A stretch of 64,000 nucleotides of DNA from NCBI GenBank assembly GCA_004835665.1, contig RBKR01000003.1, positions 868,001 to 932,000 on the forward strand, written 5' to 3'. The position numbers and the translations under genes are program-made. Below are positions 22,180 through 31,395 of this stretch, one piece after another. Each line of letters begins with the position of its first letter. The first letter of the stretch is position 1. Origin of the DNA: Phoma sp. XZ068 (taxonomy: Eukaryota; Ascomycota; Dothideomycetes; Pleosporales; Didymellaceae). The notes under the pieces were generated by a model. It was not told the DNA's origin. It made no database searches and worked only from the letters and a program-made list of their open reading frames with translations.

Positions 22180-24183
22180 TTACACCCTTCCTTCCAGCCA
22201 CCCTGCTGCCCTCTGCAAGGTACTATTGAAACTCTTCACGTTCGCGAGGAGCCCACCACCGATGGAGCCCACATCTCTGCTTACAGTCTCAAGGAGCATG
22301 CTCAATGGTACATTCGGCCCTTCATCTTCTCTTCCTTCCTTTTCCGCCTTCTTGCGGCCGTTCTGAATGGCAGCTTCGATGTCGAACATATTAGCAGATA
22401 GGGTATTTCTCGCCTCTACGTTTGCCTTGTTTGCTTCGAACTCAGCTTGAACGTCATCGTGCTCAAGAGCAATCTCCTGTCGGCCATTCTGTAGGGTCAA
22501 AATGTTCTTGCGTAGCTCGGCGTTCTCGCGCTTGAAGATTTTCAACTTCTTGAGGTTTGTCGTCAGGACATCGTTCGCGTCTTGCAAGTCGAGAAGCTTT
22601 TCGTTCAAGCTCTCCTTGAAGGACAAAGCCAAATTGATCTCACTTCGCAGCTCTTTTCGACGCGATGAATCCTGTGTCGTCTGCATCTTTTCTAACATCC
22701 TGCCGAGGCGGTGATCGATGGCTTCTTCGAGTATTGTACGTGTAGTATCCGCCACCGTAATACCTCGCACGCCGTATCCTTTCATGCGCATTACGGAGAT
22801 TGCAAGTTTGGGACCAAGTGTTTTCTGTCGTTTTCTAGGTGGCTTGTCGTCCGAGGGTTTTGTATGTCGGGTTTGCTTGGGCGATGTGCGTTTTGAGATG
22901 GGTCTGGGTGTCGGCTGTCGGACGTCCACCTCAGTCTCCAATCCCTCTTCGTACACATCTGACGCTTCATCGGATAGATCAACCTCTTCTTCTGTTCCTT
23001 TTGCGAGTTTGGGCGTTGCTTGTGTCGTTCGTTCAGTCTCAGGTGACAATTCGTCTTCTTGCTCATCGTCCGCTCCTTTCTCGACCACAGCCCCTTTGTT
23101 CCCATGCTGCCTAGGCTTTCGTGCTGCTGGCGTGATGAGAGTGCTGGCCTCGATCGCTTGGGTCGTTTTACGAGGCCTGCCGCGCGCTGCGCTCCTAATG
23201 GGCATAGGAGTCGCCGCAGTCTCGCGTGCACCGTTGATAATTGATGTTATCGTGGTAGAAGCGGTTGCCTGCATAGGTGAAAGTTCATCAATGCCTCCCT
23301 CGCCGTCGTGAGGTATATCGTTTGGTATCGATTCTCTCGAGACCACCCTGGGGGTGATGGCGTTGTTTTGTGGTGGTGAAAGCTCATCCGCATCCTCATC
23401 GTCGGCTTGTGAAGCGTTCGACGCAGTATTCTCTACCGTTGTCGACAACACGAACGATTGTCTACTAGAGCTATGCGGTTGCATGCCTGGTGTGACCGGA
23501 ACAACATCCGTAGACTTCGACCTTCGAGAGGTATTTCGACGTGAGCTTGCTGATGCGCCGCTGCCGTTTACAAGGCCTGTCACATTGCCTGGTGTCTTCT
23601 TGGCTGTGGATGGTGCCTCGTCTATAATTGACAGCTCGTCTATGGCCTCGCTCGGCTCCTCCCGTATAGGCGATACTGTCCTCGCAAGTCTCCTGCTCGT
23701 CTCGACTGATCGCACATTCTCAACCCGGTCCGGGCTTAGCTCATCCTCCTCTTCATTCTGGGCTTCTGGTGCTACTGTGGATGAGCCGCGCTTCCTTTTC
23801 CCTAGTTGTGGTGTAACAGCGTTGGTTTTCGGTGTGGGATTACGTTGCGACTTGACGCTGCGTGGTGCGGAGAGGCTACGGTGCCGCCTTGCTGATCCAT
23901 TTAGGTTGCGCGGCGTGCTCTGGACCGGTGTTCGAGATCGTCGCCCAGAGCGCTGTGGTGGAAGAGATGCTTGTTTTGCGCCTAGAGCGCCGAAGTTGAA
24001 GCCAAACGACGCCTGAACAGTGGAGGTCCTGCCCTTATTAGTATGTTGTGCCTTGTTGATAGGATGGGATGTTTACCCTGCACCACGCACGCGCTGTTGA
24101 CGGTGCTCACGTCGGTCTGCTAACCGTTAGCCATATGTTCGAATCATGAATGCGACAATGCATTTCTCACCAACAGGCGCCAT
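22180..24183 (-). CDS. CENP-U/Ame1-like inner kinetochore protein
   Basis: Probably a subunit of the constitutive centromere network that links centromeric nucleosomes to the outer kinetochore. I rebuilt three exons: 24183-24171 (13 nt), 24116-24077 and 24028-22180, giving 633 residues. Intron 1 has GTGAGA and a CTAAC branch; intron 2 has a GTAAAC donor and a TACTAAT branch 8 nt before CAG. The resulting N-terminus, MAPVDRREHRQQRVRGAG, is basic; similar RxRGAG starts occur in fungal Ame1 proteins. Residues to about 420 are acidic, Ser/Pro-rich and disordered, with repeated DELSP motifs. From about 425 comes LAISVMRMKGYGVRGI, then TILEEAIDHRLGRMLEKM and a long coiled coil to about 560, the CENP-U arrangement. 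An alternative acceptor three nt upstream adds one residue. Assignment rests on architecture and partial motifs, so is moderate. Confidence 0.68.
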
Positions 24184-24363
24184 AGCAATAGCGGGCGATA
24201 CAATCGTGCTTGAGGTTCGGCAGCCGTCGCGTGTGGAAGCGGGCGTGTTATGATGCCGCGGTCGCGCTAGCAGGGGTGCACGTGCCCACCCGGTGAACGA
24301 TGAACGATTCGTGCATACACTTTTGATATTCACCCAAATCCCTCCCTCACCGTCACATACAAC

Positions 24364-25350
24364 ATGGGCTGGCTTTGGGGTAGCAGCAACGACTCGGACA
24401 AGCTGGATCCGTCGTTGCGTGACTTCTTGAAAAAAGAGGCACCCACAGGACCCAAGCCTACACTTCCTTCCGCACACAAAGAGAAGCCTGTCGCAAGCAC
24501 ACCAGCACCAGCGCCGCCTACGCAAGCTCCGACCGAGCCCGACAGACCAATAGTACCACCTCAATCGCAGTTCCAAGATGGCCGCTACGCTCATCTCTGG
24601 AAGAACTACACACCACAGAATGTCCTGATGGATCGGGGAAAGAACGAGCAGGACAAGCTGAGGGATCTTGTCGATGCATACAACGACCGCAACGCTTCAG
24701 TTGGACACGTCGCCATGGAGAACTGCGCACTGGAATATATGGAGCAGTTCGAGTGCTTCAGGAACCCCAAGACGTGGTGGTCATTGGGCACAATGTGCAA
24801 CGCAGAGTCGAGAAGGTTCAACCGCTGCTACGATATGCAGTCGAAGTTCCTGAAAGCGCTGGGCTACCTGACAGTCGAAGCACGGACACCAGAAGAGGAT
24901 GAGAGGATCCAGATGCACGCAGACAAGCTGTACCAGCAGATGCTCAAGCAAGAGGCAGAGATTGAGAAGGCTGAGGCTGAGGGCCGAGAACCCCCAAAGT
25001 TTGAAAGTGTGCTGTCCAAGGCCAATGTTTCACGGGCAATGGCCGGTAAATCGACCACCATCACTCCTCTGCCTGCCCAAGGCACCACACCGGTCGAGGC
25101 AGAAGACGATATATGGAGTCAGATCAAACCGGAAGCCCGGAAAAGGTACGAGGAGACCATCGCCAAGCTACCGCCGAGGGACCAGGAGATCGAGCGCATG
25201 GCAATAGTGGGTGAGCTCAAAGCACAGACAGGCATGTCAAAGCAGGTTGAGGTAACATTCGTCGAAGAGCGCATAAATCGCATGAAGAGGAAGGAAGCAG
25301 GGCAAGCAACAATAGGGGATACCATCAAGAACTGGTGGGGCTGGGGTTGA
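24364..25350 (+). CDS. Twin CX9C protein, Emi1/UPF0545-like
   Basis: A 328-residue, single-exon protein with a twin CX9C helical hairpin: C121-x9-C131 and C145-x9-C155. Such domains are oxidised by Mia40 in the mitochondrial intermembrane space. The surrounding sequence, GRYAHLWKNYTPQN and FRNPKTWWSLGTMCN, matches the Emi1/C22orf39 (UPF0545) group rather than Cmc1 or Cox17. The first 75 residues are Pro/Ala-rich; the C-terminal half adds a charged helix (about 180-210) and a final KNWWGWG. It is much longer than yeast Emi1, mainly because of that tail. It lies head-to-head with the CENP-U-like gene, with 180 bp between starts, so a shared promoter is likely. Exact role is unknown. Confidence 0.75.
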   Translation: MGWLWGSSNDSDKLDPSLRDFLKKEAPTGPKPTLPSAHKEKPVASTPAPAPPTQAPTEPDRPIVPPQSQFQDGRYAHLWKNYTPQNVLMDRGKNEQDKLRDLVDAYNDRNASVGHVAMENCALEYMEQFECFRNPKTWWSLGTMCNAESRRFNRCYDMQSKFLKALGYLTVEARTPEEDERIQMHADKLYQQMLKQEAEIEKAEAEGREPPKFESVLSKANVSRAMAGKSTTITPLPAQGTTPVEAEDDIWSQIKPEARKRYEETIAKLPPRDQEIERMAIVGELKAQTGMSKQVEVTFVEERINRMKRKEAGQATIGDTIKNWWGWG

Positions 25351-26309
25351 AATGGACGCATGTGCTGTACGTATTATGTATAACTATGTAAGATGCCACG
25401 GTCAGGGTGTTGACTCAAATACCAGTTTCTTCCACCTGACATGACTGTTTCCTGTTTCGATATGCCATGTCTGCTACAGTGTCCATGTATTCGGTAGAGC
25501 TGCCGCGTTGTCGTTTGCTCAGTCAAGCAACAGCGCAACTTCAGTCTGTATAGCGGCAGAATTTCGACATCACAACGAGGTCCAACTGTTCCCGACTTCA
25601 GTGCGGTCTCTGCCACAAAGCGCACCTCATGGCTGACTCGATCGACTGTTTACCGGTCATACCTTGGTCGACATTTGAGCCCAAACACGGGTCGAGGTGC
25701 TGTGCACTGATGTATGACACAGTCCAGGACTCGATCTGTCCGACTCCGTGTAAACCAAGGATTCCGCTAGTTGACAAACCTCACGCTTGGACTTGTTGAC
25801 AATGTCGACTTGCTTCCATCTAAAATACGAACTGGGCGACTTATTATAAGTCCTGGCACGTTCAAGTCATCATACTCAGGAGGCACCGGGCCTTGCACTT
25901 GGGGGTAACATGCAACCAGGATCACGAACTGTGATTCTGCTGCCATCAACCCATTTCGTCTCTACGGTATATTTCAAGCTGGCTCCGCTTTCAGGACAGC
26001 GTCCAGTAGCTAGCCTGTTGACATACGAATGCATACTTTGAAAGCCCCACTCACCACACGACCTCAGCTTTCCCAGATGTTTTTATTTTCAAAGTCATAT
26101 TATCCTTTATCCCAACGAGGTCTATTTTTAAGCACCAGATCTAGAATCTCATATCTGCCACTGTGCTTCACTCCACCTACTTTCACATCACGCACTCCTC
26201 ATGCCCCTTCCCTCGATACCCTTCCCCGCACCAGGCCAAACCCCCCATTTTCCAAACCATCCCCAAAGGCCCATTCCCCCAGCCCAATCGCACGAACCCA
26301 AGCCCTCCG
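25351..26309. other. Intergenic between two 3' ends
   Basis: About 960 bp of convergent space between the twin-CX9C gene and the MoaE-type gene. Only short minus frames are present and I can support no gene. Confidence 0.5.
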
Positions 26310-26864
26310 CTACACCCTCGGCAGCGTTTTCTCTTCCTCCTTCGGCACCTTCGTCCCCATAACCCCATCCCTATTCGCCCGCCAAACGCCCTCTCCCCCC
26401 TCAAACCTCTCCAACTTCCAAATCTCAGCCTTATCCTTCGTCATCTCCAACGCCTCCTCGCCCGCCAACCACGCCGCCTTCCTATGCGGCGCACTCACTG
26501 CAATAACAATGCTCTCCTCGCCGACCGGACACTCACCCAACTTATGACTGATAGCGATCTTAGTGCACTTGTGTTTCTCAAGGATGGTGGTTGCGATTTT
26601 GAATAGCGTGTTCTTGGCCAGCGGCGTGTAGGAAGTGTATGCCAGGCTGGCGACGGGCATGTCGTTGAACGAGTCGCGGGTTGTACCGATGAAGAGGACG
26701 GTTGCGCCTGCGCTGGGGGAGCGGACGAATGTTGTGAGGGCGCGTGAGTCGAGGTCGCGCGGGGTTAGTTCGATGTAGATGTCATCGGTGGCTTTGACGA
26801 CGGCGTCCGAGGGGATGTCCGGGGTGAAGGATGGGGGCTCTGTTGTTGAGGATTGGGAGGCCAT
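26310..26864 (-). CDS. Molybdopterin synthase catalytic (large) subunit, MoaE/MOCS2B
   Basis: With a small MoaD-type thiocarboxylate protein this subunit converts precursor Z (cPMP) to molybdopterin, needed in fungi for nitrate reductase, among others. The product has 184 residues in one exon. Key features are GATVLFIGTTRDSF (about 53-66), the HR pair at 127-128 in SAPHRKAAW, and the lysines of MTKDKAEIWKLE at 143 and 150, matching the active-site lysines of bacterial MoaE. A non-conserved lead of about 25 residues precedes the domain. The small subunit is not in the window. The Aspergillus equivalent is called cnxH. Confidence 0.92.
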   Translation of the reverse strand: MASQSSTTEPPSFTPDIPSDAVVKATDDIYIELTPRDLDSRALTTFVRSPSAGATVLFIGTTRDSFNDMPVASLAYTSYTPLAKNTLFKIATTILEKHKCTKIAISHKLGECPVGEESIVIAVSAPHRKAAWLAGEEALEMTKDKAEIWKLERFEGGEGVWRANRDGVMGTKVPKEEEKTLPRV

Positions 26865-27562
26865 GGTAGAGTGTGAAGTTAAGAAGCCTGTGGGTTACAG
26901 ACTGTTCTGGAGGTGGTAGTGTGGAGTATTGTCGATATATTGGTGTTGAATAAAGTTTTGGGGTAGTGGCTTCGTCTTTGTCAGTATAAGCTTGCGTGAC
27001 TATTGCAATACGGGATTGTTCCTCTGCTCTTTTGTCATGTTTGACGATTTACATAGCGGCAAAAAGTCACATGTTAGACGTTCAGTTGATAGGAGAATGT
27101 CATGAGCCTCATGACTACAGCATCGAACTACGCAAAGAGTGTGATGTGTGAGATGGCTAATGAATGTGACACACTGAGCGAATGAATAACGCTTGCGTAC
27201 CTCTGCTGATTTTACGTTGTTTTGCTGTTGCGATGGCATCGAGGGCACGACAGGGTCGCTGCATATATAATGGTGACTAAGGAGCTGTGGGGTTACGATT
27301 CAGCAAGTCTGATTGGTCACTTATCAGAAGTCGGTTCACAGACCCGAAAAGTTCAGCTTTACGATGCGTGATGTCATAGCAGCATTGATTGTGGTCTAGT
27401 ACTGTAGTATGGTATCCAAAGGCCGTAATCCCGGTAAACATTTATGAAACGCTCCATTCTATCCAAACATGCATGCAATGCAAGGAGCATCGAGTGCTTG
27501 CTTCAAGCAGCGATTTGCGGCGAGGTGAAGACACGAGTGCTCATTCTTTCAGACGAAAGAAT
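26865..27562. other. Intergenic, MoaE-gene promoter side
   Basis: About 700 bp between the MoaE start and the NOP6 stop. It should hold the MoaE promoter and the NOP6 3' untranslated region. No supported gene or RNA. Confidence 0.5.
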
Positions 27563-28997
27563 CTAGTATCGCTGCCTGTGCGTAGGGTATGATGGACGGG
27601 CTGGGCGATCATTCCCAGCCATCATGGCAAGACGAGCGGGATGGATACCAATATTGTCAGGCTCAGCAGCAGCAGCCTCCTCTTCACCGTTCGCACCCTT
27701 CTTGCCCTTCTTGGCAGCACGGTCGGCCTGCTTCATCTCGAGCTCAGCGCGCTTCTCGCGGTCGTTGGCACGCTCGTCGTGCAGCTTGTTGTTCTTGGCT
27801 GTGATTTTCTCTCGTCGTGCTTCGCTGTTACCGCCGCCGCCAGCACTGTGATATTGTTAGCAACTGTAAAGATATACTGCTTTCTCGAGGAAAATTTGGT
27901 GTTATGGGGTTACTCACCTCAGCTCAACATTGATCTTACGGCCCTCCTTCTTCTTGCCATCTGGGAACACGGAGTGATGATACTTCTTCAGAGCAGTCTC
28001 CATGCGATCGAAACGATCGAACTCAACAAAGCAGGTGCCCATGAACTTGTTTGTGCCCTTGTATGTGCGCAGACGAATCTCAGTCGGCTTGATCTTGGCG
28101 AAGTGCTCTTCGATCTGCTCCTTTGTCGCGGTGTAGGGGAGGTTGCCTGAGCTAATTAGCTGGGAACTGGTATGGTATGAGTACTTGTGACATACCAACG
28201 AAAACAATGAAGCGGCCCTTCTTGCCGGCTGCCTCCTCAGTCTCGTCTTCAGCACCATCCTCAGCCTCCTCGGTCTCGGCGTCGCCGTTGGCCTCAGCAG
28301 CATCTCCATTAACCTCAGGCTCTGCTGTCTTCATGGTCTTCTTCTCTTTCTTCTCCTTCTTCTCCTTCTTCTCCTTCTTCTCCTTCTTCTCCTTCTTATC
28401 TTTCTTATCTTTCTTCTCCGACTTGTCCTTCTTCTCCTTCTTGGACTTCTTCTCGCTCTTCACTTCTGCTTCAGCACCATCCTCCATGGCGACATCCTCA
28501 GATGTGACGTTTGTTGCGGTCTCTTCGGTGGGCGCACTCTCAGTCTCCGATTTGGACTTCTTTGACTTTTTCTCCTTCTTATCCTTCTTTGACTTCTTCT
28601 TGTCATCCTTCGAGGCGGTGTCATCAGTCGCGGCAGTCGCGTCTGTCATGGCGACATCATCGTCGGCTTTGGTGGGCTCGTCGCTGTCCTCGGCCGTCTT
28701 GGACTTTTTCGACTTTTTCGACTTCTTCTCAGACGTCTCCTCAGCAGGCGCTGCTTCTACGGCGACATCCTCTGCGACATCCTCTGCGACGTCCTTGGGT
28801 TTCTTAGACTTCTTGTCTTTCTTGTCTTTCTTCTCTTTCTTTTCCTTCTTTTCCTTCTTAACCTCTTCTACCGGCGCATCGGTGGAGTCGGTGTTCTTGG
28901 ACTTCTTAGATTTCTTGGATTTGACAGGTGTCTCGGCGGTCTCCTCTGCCTGCCTCTTGCGGCTTTTCTTCTCTTCTTTAAGCTCGGACTTAGACAT
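27563..28997 (-). CDS. NOP6: Nop6-like nucleolar RRM protein
   Basis: Likely binds pre-rRNA and helps small-subunit assembly in the nucleolus. Three exons, 28997-28196, 28146-27918 and 27845-27563, give 437 residues; introns have GTATGT and GTGAGT donors and CAG acceptors. Residues 1-260 are extremely Lys/Glu/Asp-rich, with repeated KKEKK blocks alternating with acidic stretches. The RRM starts at the exon junction: RFIVFVGNLPY (RNP2), then TCFVEFDRF (RNP1-like), ending near 345. The last exon encodes a Gly-rich link and basic helix (EARREKITAKNNKL), ending HRQRY. The reading frame continues 90 codons upstream of the ATG at 28997, but the next gene's divergent start lies only 169 bp away, so I took the ATG. 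Lysine expansion is longer than in yeast Nop6. Confidence 0.85.
28348..28397. repeat. 9-nt tandem repeat coding the lysine/glutamate tract of NOP6
   Basis: About five and a half copies of TTCTCCTTC run without interruption; on the minus strand they code KKE repeats. Related imperfect units extend on both sides. Copy number is likely to vary between strains. Confidence 0.8.
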
Positions 28998-29166
28998 GTT
29001 GGTGGCGTAGAAATGGTGTTGTTCTGAACATGGAGAGTTTGGCGCAAACATGGAAACACGAAATCGCAACTTTTTCTGCCCGGCGGTGAGCGCCGCTAGC
29101 GCGACACCTCCGAATGCTTGAGCGCCTTCTCCGCAAGCTTCACCACTTGCGTCCCGCGAAGCAACA

Positions 29167-30906
29167 ATGCCACCTCCAGTACGTCGACCGCAGCTGCCTC
29201 GGCAGGCCCTGCGATCATCGAATGTACGACCGGTCGAAACCACATGTCCGCGCCAATTCTCGTACAAGCACCCACGTCAATTCCTCGTTGCTCACACAGG
29301 ATCATCGCGGCCGCAGCTCCCCTTTCTATACCCTTCAGGCCAGCACCTTTCCAGTGGACAAATCGCTCGATTGTTCTCGATAAGTGCAAATCACAAGAAG
29401 TTCATCAAGGAGACAGCGAAATTGAGTGTGCGATACTCAATCCTCATATTCCTGGTTTCGTCATGTATCAGTGTTGCTGGAATGGGCATTCTGAGCGAGC
29501 AACAGGAGCGCGCATTCCCTTCGCCACACGAATGGAGCCTAATCACGAGATTTCGCTTCAGGAGAGGCCGATGGTGGCAGGTGCCTGAGAACAACGAAGA
29601 GGAGGGCTTCCCCAATTGGGCGCGAGTCTACGATGAGCTCGATCATGCTCTTGGTCGGCTAGAGGACCCGAACGCGGACGGAGCTGGCGTGTCTGAGCAG
29701 GAAGAAGGTGGGATTTTCGTCCCTGGTGTTGGCAAGGCGGGACTGGACATTACCGCCAAGAGCGAGGAGTGGCGGCAGGGTTACTACGAGGTGTTGATAG
29801 GCATGGCAGCAGCAGCAGAACGCTTGGAAGGATGGGTTACAGACAAGTGGAGAAGAAATGTATGGGCGCCCGAGTTTGTCGAGTCGAAGTCCAACCCGCG
29901 ACCGAAAGCTGTGCTGCCAGGCATGCCAGAAGTGCCAGACGAGGACAACCGCGTACCTGCCAGCGACGCTCCGGAAACCTTCTACCTGAAGATCATCACA
30001 ACGAAGGGATTTACCACATCTCAACGTGTCACGGCGGCGCTTGGCTACGCTGATTGGCTCAGCTTCAAGAAACTGCCCGATTCTGCGGAAGAAATGTACC
30101 GTTGGGCGCTGGATATTGCCATTGCAGGTGTCCCAACCGCAGACCCTTCCACTGTGATCGATCGCCAGACCGCTGTGCTCTCTTCGACCGCACCGAAAGA
30201 GTACATCACACCCAACATCGTCTACGCCGCTACGAACTTGGCCACTTTTTACGCAGAGCAAGGGCGCGTCGCTGCCTCTTTACCTATCCTCGTTTCACTT
30301 CTTCGCGCGCGCCTCTCTGCCGATGATGCTCCACCTTCACCAAACACCAAAGCAAAGGACTCTAGTCTGATGGGCACAGTGCTGAGCTTGCTGAAGGAGC
30401 CAAATTACCCTCCAGTGCCACCATCTGGGGATGAGCCTCTCCTTCGTAGCGAGAAAGACCGATGTGAAGAGGCTGCACTGAAGAACTACATAGGCGAGAT
30501 TCTCTTTGCTACGGCCGGCACTTCAGAACAGCGTCAGCAAGGCTTGTCTTGGGTACGGGAAGGCGTTTCCACCTCAAAGATCGCGCAAAGCCTGGACCCT
30601 ATTAGTGCAGATGACGAACTACGCAAAAAGTGCGAAAAGTGCGAGGAAGTCGGTCTTGAATCCTGGGGCAAGATCATGACATATCTAGCAGCGGAAGCTC
30701 GTGACAAGCGCGATTATGCAACAAGCGGTGGTCTGACTGGTCTGATATGGAAGATGCGTGGGACACAGAAGCTTGAAGAGGACGTCGAGAACTTCGAGGG
30801 TGAGGAAGAAGGCGTGGTGATGAGGCTGAACAAGCTTCGAAGCAAGATGCTGAGGGATGAGTACGCAGAGCTCGATCGCAAGTATGCGAGAACCTTTGTC
30901 TTCTAG
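29167..30906 (+). CDS. Mitochondrial TPR protein, Mgr3-like
   Basis: The 579-residue, single-exon product starts with an Arg/Ser-rich, acid-poor presequence-like region (1-75), then one membrane span, YSILIFLVSSCISVAGMGIL (about 90-109), and a soluble helical-repeat domain. Segments such as VTAALGYADWLSFKKLPDSA and IVYAATNLATFYAEQGRVAA fit TPR helices. This matches the layout of Mgr3, the adaptor that brings substrates to the i-AAA protease Yme1 on the inner membrane. The C-terminal part (DELRKKCEKCEEVGLESWGK) matches TPR proteins of this fungal group. The start is the first ATG, 169 bp from the divergent NOP6 start, implying a shared promoter. The Mgr3 link is by architecture, not residue-level proof. 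Confidence 0.7.
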   Translation: MPPPVRRPQLPRQALRSSNVRPVETTCPRQFSYKHPRQFLVAHTGSSRPQLPFLYPSGQHLSSGQIARLFSISANHKKFIKETAKLSVRYSILIFLVSSCISVAGMGILSEQQERAFPSPHEWSLITRFRFRRGRWWQVPENNEEEGFPNWARVYDELDHALGRLEDPNADGAGVSEQEEGGIFVPGVGKAGLDITAKSEEWRQGYYEVLIGMAAAAERLEGWVTDKWRRNVWAPEFVESKSNPRPKAVLPGMPEVPDEDNRVPASDAPETFYLKIITTKGFTTSQRVTAALGYADWLSFKKLPDSAEEMYRWALDIAIAGVPTADPSTVIDRQTAVLSSTAPKEYITPNIVYAATNLATFYAEQGRVAASLPILVSLLRARLSADDAPPSPNTKAKDSSLMGTVLSLLKEPNYPPVPPSGDEPLLRSEKDRCEEAALKNYIGEILFATAGTSEQRQQGLSWVREGVSTSKIAQSLDPISADDELRKKCEKCEEVGLESWGKIMTYLAAEARDKRDYATSGGLTGLIWKMRGTQKLEEDVENFEGEEEGVVMRLNKLRSKMLRDEYAELDRKYARTFVF

Positions 30907-31395
30907 GCCTGTAGAATACGTCGCACCTACGACAATGTAACAACATGAGCAAAATCATGACTAGCCGTCAGCCTCACTATCGCGACAAGCTCCGGTGGTG
31001 GATCTGGAAGATGAGGTCACTTCACGCTAGTGACCCATGCATCCCCACACGTGGTATCTCCGATGTCCGCCCCGCGACTCCTTCGCGCCTGCTCGTAACC
31101 CTCACCGCAACAAAGCTAGAAACCGCGTTGCTGCCATTCATACCCTATTTGCTAGCTTCCGTGTCATATTCAGGGCATCCCTGAACCGCCCAATGCCTGT
31201 CGCTCCTCTATGATCCACTAGCATCGCGCTACAACCGTATTCGAAGCGTACACAAAGCCCGCCGCGTGACCGAACCCTCAGCTCTCGTCCCATCCACTTC
31301 AAACAGAGCACCAAAGTCCGCAGTATAGAATTGAGCACCTTGCATGCAGCCCACACAAATGACGGGCGAACAAAGAACGTGAGACACACGGCAAG
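30907..31395. other. Intergenic upstream of the NVJ2-like gene
   Basis: About 490 bp with no supported gene; it holds the 3' end of the TPR gene and the NVJ2 promoter. Confidence 0.5.

Noticed and set aside
23354..24016. 220-codon plus-strand frame over the CENP-U-like gene
   Set aside because: Antisense to a disordered Ser-rich region; no domain, and the minus-strand gene has good splice sites.
28177..29010. 277-codon plus-strand frame rich in Phe/Ser
   Set aside because: It is the reverse complement of the lysine-rich NOP6 repeats; the Phe/Ser pattern is the expected artefact.
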